A program made the position numbers and the translations under genes. From Candidatus Wildermuthbacteria bacterium (GTDB lineage Bacteria > Patescibacteriota > Minisyncoccia > Minisyncoccales > UBA10102): 8,247 nt of DNA. Under the pieces are notes generated by a model, which was not told the origin of the DNA, did no database searches, and was given only the letters and a program-made list of their open reading frames with translations. The stretch covers positions 1 through 8,247 of the forward strand of contig JACOVZ010000006.1 in the NCBI GenBank assembly GCA_016177065.1, given 5' to 3'. This document shows positions 4,795-8,247 of this stretch, one piece after another (the first letter of the stretch is position 1; each line of letters starts with the position of its first letter).

Positions 4795-5330
4795 TTTCTT
4801 TTGGTGATTTCTGAAAGCAGTTTTTCAATATGTTTTTTTGTCGTCTGTTCAATAATGATGCTCGTGGAAGTGTTTTCTGCCTGCCTCGGGAGAACAATGA
4901 CTTCTCCCACATGCCGTCTGATTCCGTCAAGCTGTTCTTTTGAATAGCTGTCTGGTGTGGTGACAAACACATGCGGCTGAAGCGTTGCGGCTAAGCCGTA
5001 CTGCCAGTTTCCCTGTTCATCAATATCGTCAACCAATGTTACGTAATCTACGCATTCTTGGTATTGAAGCATTTCCATGCGTTCGTCTTGGGGGATAATG
5101 GGCCGCAGTTCGCTTTTCTTGTATATCTTAATTCCCCGGTCGCTGTCTGCTCCCACCACAAGAATGTCGCCAAAGTCTTTTGCTTTTATGAGGTATCGTA
5201 AATGGCCGATATGGAGCATATCCCAAGATCCGATGGTGCAGACAATCCTGTGGCCAATGATTTTATGAGCTTCAATAATCTTTTTGAGCTCTGGATAGTC
5301 AAGGATAATGCGGTTTTTTAGGGCTTTCAT
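4791..5330 (-). CDS. HIGH-motif nucleotidyltransferase (cytidylyltransferase-like family)
   Basis: The 179-residue protein belongs to the cytidylyltransferase/RfaE-C-like superfamily, which couples a phosphorylated compound to a nucleotide with release of pyrophosphate. It shows GSWDMLHIGHLRYL (34-47) with the nucleotide-binding H40-x-G-H43, the strand ILVVGADSD (56-64), the RPIIPQDERMEML segment (76-88) and a C-terminal STSIII (155-160) equivalent to the ISTT/S motif. It is nearest in feel to heptose-1-phosphate adenylyltransferase (HldE C-terminal) and glycerol-3-phosphate or ethanolamine-phosphate cytidylyltransferases. The substrate cannot be read from the sequence, and a 25-residue N-terminal helix precedes the fold. 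No SD precedes the ATG. The gene is divergent from the reductase gene and overlaps the following HIT gene by four bases. Confidence 0.85.
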   Translation of the reverse strand: MKALKNRIILDYPELKKIIEAHKIIGHRIVCTIGSWDMLHIGHLRYLIKAKDFGDILVVGADSDRGIKIYKKSELRPIIPQDERMEMLQYQECVDYVTLVDDIDEQGNWQYGLAATLQPHVFVTTPDSYSKEQLDGIRRHVGEVIVLPRQAENTSTSIIIEQTTKKHIEKLLSEITKRK

Positions 5331-5339
5331 GATGTGTTG

Positions 5340-5373
5340 TATTATGATAATATACCAATGACTAATAAGTCAA
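5340..5373. promoter_or_regulatory. Compact divergent promoter with palindromic -10 region
   Basis: TATTAT-G-ATAATA (5340-5352) is a perfect 13-nt palindrome, giving a TATTAT -10 box on each strand. For the minus strand, TTGACT (complement of 5368-5373) lies 15 bp from TATTAT, or 18 bp from TATCAT (complement of 5344-5349), and would start transcription about 8-10 nt before the nucleotidyltransferase ATG. For the plus strand no good -35 is seen. A start near 5352-5355 would make the ATG at 5358 nearly leaderless. Confidence 0.45.
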
Positions 5374-5387
5374 TCAAGAGCTCAACA

Positions 5388-5879
5388 ATGAAGACTTTCA
5401 TTATAGCGGCGATTACAGCAGACGGGTTCATAGCGAAAAACGCTTCCCATACGCCCTTGGAGTGGACAAGCAAGGAAGATAAGCAGTTTTTCAGCCAAAG
5501 GACCAAGCAGGCAGGGGTGGTGGTATTTGGCCAGAATACCTATAAAACCATTGGGAAACCCCTTCCAGGCCGTTTAAATATCGTTTATTCAGCTAAGCAA
5601 TACGAGGGGGTAGAAACAACTCAAAAGCCTCCAGAAGAGCTTCTGGCTGATTTAGAAAAGAGGGGATTTAAAGAGGCTGCAATCTGCGGAGGTTCTGCCA
5701 TATATACCATGTTTATGCAGGCTGGCGTTGTTGATACGCTGTATCTTACAGTAGAGCCGGTGTTCTTTGGGCAAGGAATGAATCTCTTCAATAAAGAAAT
5801 TGATGCAAAGCTTATTCTGAAATCTATGAAAAAATTAGGAGATACTACAATGCTTCTTGAGTATGGTGTTGAGAACTAA
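5388..5879 (+). CDS. folA: Dihydrofolate reductase-family protein
   Basis: Next to thyA and tmk this most likely reduces dihydrofolate to tetrahydrofolate with NADPH, recycling the cofactor oxidised by ThyA. From the ATG at 5388 it has 163 residues, typical of DHFR. It begins MKTFIIAAITADGFIAKN and contains VVFGQNTYKTIGKPLPGRLN (45-64, cofactor loop), ICGGSAIYTMFM (99-110) and LTVEPVFFGQG (120-130). D31 in WTSKEDKQFF aligns with the catalytic Asp of E. coli DHFR, although WTSKED also recalls the RibD-C/COG0262 branch, so another pterin or pyrimidine reductase is possible. The frame is open upstream to a GTG at 5334. An ATG at 5358 would add ten polar residues and could be a leaderless start; 5388 is chosen on homology. 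The stop overlaps the tmk start by one base. Confidence 0.85.
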   Translation: MKTFIIAAITADGFIAKNASHTPLEWTSKEDKQFFSQRTKQAGVVVFGQNTYKTIGKPLPGRLNIVYSAKQYEGVETTQKPPEELLADLEKRGFKEAAICGGSAIYTMFMQAGVVDTLYLTVEPVFFGQGMNLFNKEIDAKLILKSMKKLGDTTMLLEYGVEN

Positions 5880-6499
5880 TGGAAAAGAACCCATATCCTG
5901 GAAAATGTATCGTGATTGAGGGGCTTGATGGTTCCGGGCAGACAACGCAAGTGAATCTGCTCAAAGATTTTCTTTTGCAAAAAGGCATTGAGATTTTCCC
6001 CACAAAAGAACCTACCAAAAACTCAGAGGCTGGGAAGCGCCTCCGGGAACTTCTTGATAAAAAAACTCAGGCTTCCCCAAGAGAGTTTCAGGACCTGTTC
6101 GCAAAAGATCGGGTAGAGCACCTAAGGAATGAGATTATTCCTGCCTTGCAAAAAGGTATTTGGGTGATCAGCGACCGCTACTTTTTCACTTCGTTTGCGT
6201 ATGGAGTAGCTCAAGGTGTTGATCTTGAATACCTCATACAGATCAACAGCGAGTTTTTGCTTCCAGACCTTGCGTTTTTTCTGAACGTGAGTCCCGATGT
6301 TTGCATTGAAAGAATCAAAGAGAGAGGAACTGGGTTTACCTACTTTGAAAGGAAAACGCATTTTGAAAGAGCGTGGAAAGTATTTGAATTGCTTGCAAAA
6401 CGCTTTGAAAATGTCTTTGTAATACAGGGAGAGCAGTCTATCCAGAAGGTTGCAGAAGATATTCAAACTATTGTGAAAGAGAAGCTTCTTACAGTATAG
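5879..6499 (+). CDS. tmk: Thymidylate kinase (dTMP kinase)
   Basis: Tmk phosphorylates dTMP to dTDP with ATP. The 206-residue product has the family length and layout: P-loop at 15-23, the KEPT segment (43-46) that holds the substrate, FAKDRVEH (75-81), the DRY motif (D99-R100-Y101) with FFTSFAYG after it, PDLAFFLNV (129-137), and the arginine-bearing lid ERIKERGTGFTYFER (144-158). The oddity is the P-loop: it reads GLDGSGQTT, with Gln21 (codon CAG) where Walker A requires Lys. All other motifs are intact, so it is not a decayed gene. The ATG shares its A with the TAA of the reductase gene, which implies coupled translation and a joint role in dTTP synthesis. gatB follows ten bases later. Confidence 0.94.
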   Translation: MEKNPYPGKCIVIEGLDGSGQTTQVNLLKDFLLQKGIEIFPTKEPTKNSEAGKRLRELLDKKTQASPREFQDLFAKDRVEHLRNEIIPALQKGIWVISDRYFFTSFAYGVAQGVDLEYLIQINSEFLLPDLAFFLNVSPDVCIERIKERGTGFTYFERKTHFERAWKVFELLAKRFENVFVIQGEQSIQKVAEDIQTIVKEKLLTV

Positions 6500-6508
6500 T
6501 AAGGGAAT

Positions 6509-7942
6509 ATGAAATATATCCCCACCATTGGGCTTGAAATCCACGCGGAGCTCAAAACCAAGAGCAAGATGTTCTGCTCTTGCTTGAATGATTCCCTTCA
6601 ACAGCATCCGAATGTGAACATTTGCCCTGTATGCATGGGGCATCCCGGGACTCTACCTGTGGCAAACGAAGACGCGATTAAGAAAGTGATGCAAGTCGGG
6701 CTTGCTTTGGGATGCGATATTCCAGCTAAGTCAAAGTTTGACCGCAAAAACTACTTTTATCCCGATCTTCCCAAAGGGTATCAGATAAGCCAGTATGATA
6801 TGCCTTTATGCAAAGGAGGCAAACTTAGGAATATCAACATCACCAGAGTTCATTTGGAAGAGGATACTGGAAGATTAGCTCATCCAGCCGGAGTAAACTA
6901 TTCTTTGGTTGATTTCAACAGGGCAGGAGTTCCCTTAATGGAGCTGGTGACAGAACCTGAAATAACTTCTGCCAAAGAAGCTTCTGCCTTTGCCCAGGAA
7001 CTTCGGCTTATCCTGCGGTATTTGGGAGCCTCAGACGCGAATATGGAAAAGGGGCAAATGAGAGTGGAAGCCAATGTTTCGGTACGGCCGGAAAAGCAAA
7101 AGGTCCTGGGAACGAAAGTAGAGGTGAAGAACCTTAACTCATTCCGGTCTGTTCATGACGCCATTGAATTTGAGATTAAGCGCCAGACCGAAGCTCTTGA
7201 ATCTGAAAAAAAGATAATCCAGGAAACTAGAGGATGGAACGAGCAGAAAGGGGAAACCTTCTCTCAAAGAGAAAAGGAAGAAGCCCATGATTACAGGTAT
7301 TTCCCAGAACCCGATCTTCCGATGCTTTCCTTTGCCAAAGAAGAAATACAAAAGATCCAGTCTGAAATTCCAGAACTTCCGCAGAGAAAAAGAAAAAGAT
7401 TTGCTGAAGAATATAAGCTCTCTGAAAAAGAGATTGAAGTGTTTGTGCAGAACAAAGATATTGGAGAATATTTTGAGAAAGTCGTAAGCGAACTTGGAGA
7501 AAACCTTAAGCCAGAGAAGCTTCAAAGAAAAACAAAACTGTCTGCAAATTATATTCTTTCCGATCTACTTGGGCTTTTGGAGGGCGCTTCTGTGGAGGGC
7601 GAGGATTTTCTCATCACCCCTGAAAACTTTGCAGAGCTCGTGAATCTCATTGACCAGGGCGCAATTTCAAGCGCAATCGCAAAGCAGGCATTAAGGGAAA
7701 TGTTTGCTACAGGCAAAGACCCCTCCAATATTATTCAGGAAAAAGGATTGGAGCAGGTAAGCGACGCAAGCCAAATTCAGGAGATCGCAAAGGATATTAT
7801 TTCAAAGAATCCAAAAGCGGCGGAAGACTATAAAAAAGGCAAACAAAACTCCCTGCAATTCCTTTTAGGCCAGATGATGGCTGCTACAAAAGGAACCGTG
7901 AGTCCTGAGATAGCAAAGAAAGCGCTTCTTGATATCCTTTGA
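6509..7942 (+). CDS. gatB: Asp-tRNA(Asn)/Glu-tRNA(Gln) amidotransferase subunit B
   Basis: GatB is the tRNA-binding and kinase subunit of the GatCAB complex, which converts misacylated Glu-tRNA(Gln) and Asp-tRNA(Asn) to the correct amide forms. The 477-residue product is full length. It opens with IGLEIHAEL and carries the zinc ligands C23-x-C25 and C39-x-x-C42, GHPGTLP (44-50), KNYFYPDLPKGYQISQ (80-95), HLEEDTGR (115-122) and DFNRAGVPLMELVTEPE (135-151). The central EEAHDYRYFPEPDLP segment follows, then a C-terminal YqeY-like helical domain that grips tRNA. AAGGGA (6501-6506) precedes the ATG at short spacing. Neither gatA nor gatC is adjacent. Its last 59 bases overlap the 3' end of miaA on the other strand. 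It may be cotranscribed with folA and tmk. Confidence 0.98.
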   Translation: MKYIPTIGLEIHAELKTKSKMFCSCLNDSLQQHPNVNICPVCMGHPGTLPVANEDAIKKVMQVGLALGCDIPAKSKFDRKNYFYPDLPKGYQISQYDMPLCKGGKLRNINITRVHLEEDTGRLAHPAGVNYSLVDFNRAGVPLMELVTEPEITSAKEASAFAQELRLILRYLGASDANMEKGQMRVEANVSVRPEKQKVLGTKVEVKNLNSFRSVHDAIEFEIKRQTEALESEKKIIQETRGWNEQKGETFSQREKEEAHDYRYFPEPDLPMLSFAKEEIQKIQSEIPELPQRKRKRFAEEYKLSEKEIEVFVQNKDIGEYFEKVVSELGENLKPEKLQRKTKLSANYILSDLLGLLEGASVEGEDFLITPENFAELVNLIDQGAISSAIAKQALREMFATGKDPSNIIQEKGLEQVSDASQIQEIAKDIISKNPKAAEDYKKGKQNSLQFLLGQMMAATKGTVSPEIAKKALLDIL

Positions 7943-8247
7943 TCCAGCGGATTCTTTTGTCTTTTTTGAACCACGTCATCTGGCGGCGGGCGAAATTCTC
8001 AATAGCTTTTTGAAGTTTTTGTTTCATTTCTTCCAGAGAGAGTTTCCTTTGAAGATACTGTGCAATAAAACGATACTCTAGTCCAAACTCTTCTAATCTC
8101 TTCCAAGAAAGACCTGAAGCACGAAGTTTTTTAACTTCTGTAATCATATTATTTTTGCACTTGAATCTTCTTTTGAGGCGTTGAGTAATAAGTTTTTTCA
8201 ATTCTTCCTTTGATTTCTTAACGCCAAGGAATAGTACAGGATAGGGG
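7884..8247 (-). CDS. miaA: tRNA dimethylallyltransferase MiaA, C-terminal part (open at window edge)
   Basis: MiaA transfers a dimethylallyl group to A37 of tRNAs that read codons beginning with U. The minus-strand frame is open through base 8247, so the gene starts outside the window; 120 C-terminal residues are visible. They match the MiaA C-terminal region: a YPVLFLGV strand, a basic helix (RLKRRF), MITEVKKLRASGLSW, then LGLEYR-like FGLEYRFIAQYL, and the signature FARRQMTWFKKDKRIRWI, equivalent to the usual KRQ-TWFR-D--I-W. A TTG at 8201 could be mistaken for a start, but the MiaA-like sequence continues upstream of it. The last 19 codons plus stop lie inside gatB, in convergent orientation. 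This tail (KGYQEALSLLSQDSRFLL) is probably not conserved. Confidence 0.9.
   Translation of the reverse strand, partial: PYPVLFLGVKKSKEELKKLITQRLKRRFKCKNNMITEVKKLRASGLSWKRLEEFGLEYRFIAQYLQRKLSLEEMKQKLQKAIENFARRQMTWFKKDKRIRWIKGYQEALSLLSQDSRFLL

Noticed and set aside
5334..5387. GTG start at 5334 for the reductase gene
   Set aside because: It would put 18 extra residues, including the divergent -10 palindrome, into the coding region, and DHFR homology begins at the ATG at 5388.
6122..6643. A 173-codon minus-strand open frame opposite tmk and the start of gatB
   Set aside because: It lies antisense to two strongly recognised genes, has no RBS and shows no family motif.
7139..7525. A 128-codon minus-strand frame inside gatB
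   Set aside because: It is a Phe/Leu-rich shadow of the A-rich gatB coding strand with no start signal.
1..8247. CRISPR array, insertion sequence, prophage or toxin-antitoxin system
   Set aside because: No direct-repeat array, transposase, integrase or toxin-like motif is visible; nearly all the sequence is explained by core genes.

Overview
The window is a dense, mostly plus-strand stretch of a small bacterial genome. I think it is most likely a member of the Patescibacteria (CPR), probably a Parcubacteria-like lineage. The reasons are short housekeeping genes, rplK with no rplA after it, two small CPFCP-containing HIT proteins of a type I associate with CPR genomes, a dCMP deaminase with a long N-terminal extension, and several genes without Shine-Dalgarno (SD) sites. 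TGA ends several good genes, so UGA is read as stop and the recoded Gracilibacteria/Absconditabacteria are unlikely. The assignment rests on recognising families by eye, not on a search.

Layout. Positions 1-207 hold the last 68 codons of gyrB. Positions 208-565 hold two sigma70-type promoters and a possible 51-codon gene or small RNA closed by a 13-bp hairpin. Next comes the compact secE-nusG-rplK cluster (566-1732), ended by a strong hairpin that can terminate in both directions. A small two-helix membrane protein lies on the minus strand (1772-1990). Positions 2103-6499 hold an almost complete dTTP-precursor set on the plus strand: a dCMP deaminase, thymidylate synthase (thyA), a dihydrofolate reductase-like enzyme and thymidylate kinase (tmk). 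One HIT protein sits before thyA. A minus-strand pair, a HIT protein and a HIGH-motif nucleotidyltransferase, sits between thyA and the reductase. The window ends with gatB (plus) and the 3' part of miaA (minus), whose ends overlap.

How the genes fit together. The deaminase would make dUMP from dCMP, ThyA would methylate it to dTMP while oxidising the folate cofactor, the reductase would regenerate tetrahydrofolate, and Tmk would phosphorylate dTMP to dTDP. The minus-strand pair may form or salvage a nucleotide-activated compound, but its substrate is unknown. The remaining genes serve replication (gyrB), secretion (secE), transcription (nusG) and translation (rplK, gatB, miaA).

The points most worth checking are two active-site departures in the thymidylate pathway: Pro at the ThyA position normally held by the phosphate-binding Arg21, and Gln in place of the Walker A lysine in Tmk. 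Others are the uncharacterised N-terminal domain of the deaminase, the paralogous HIT pair around thyA, the promoter-hairpin unit between gyrB and secE, and promoters placed so close to start codons that several transcripts may be leaderless. I found no tRNA, rRNA, CRISPR array or insertion sequence.
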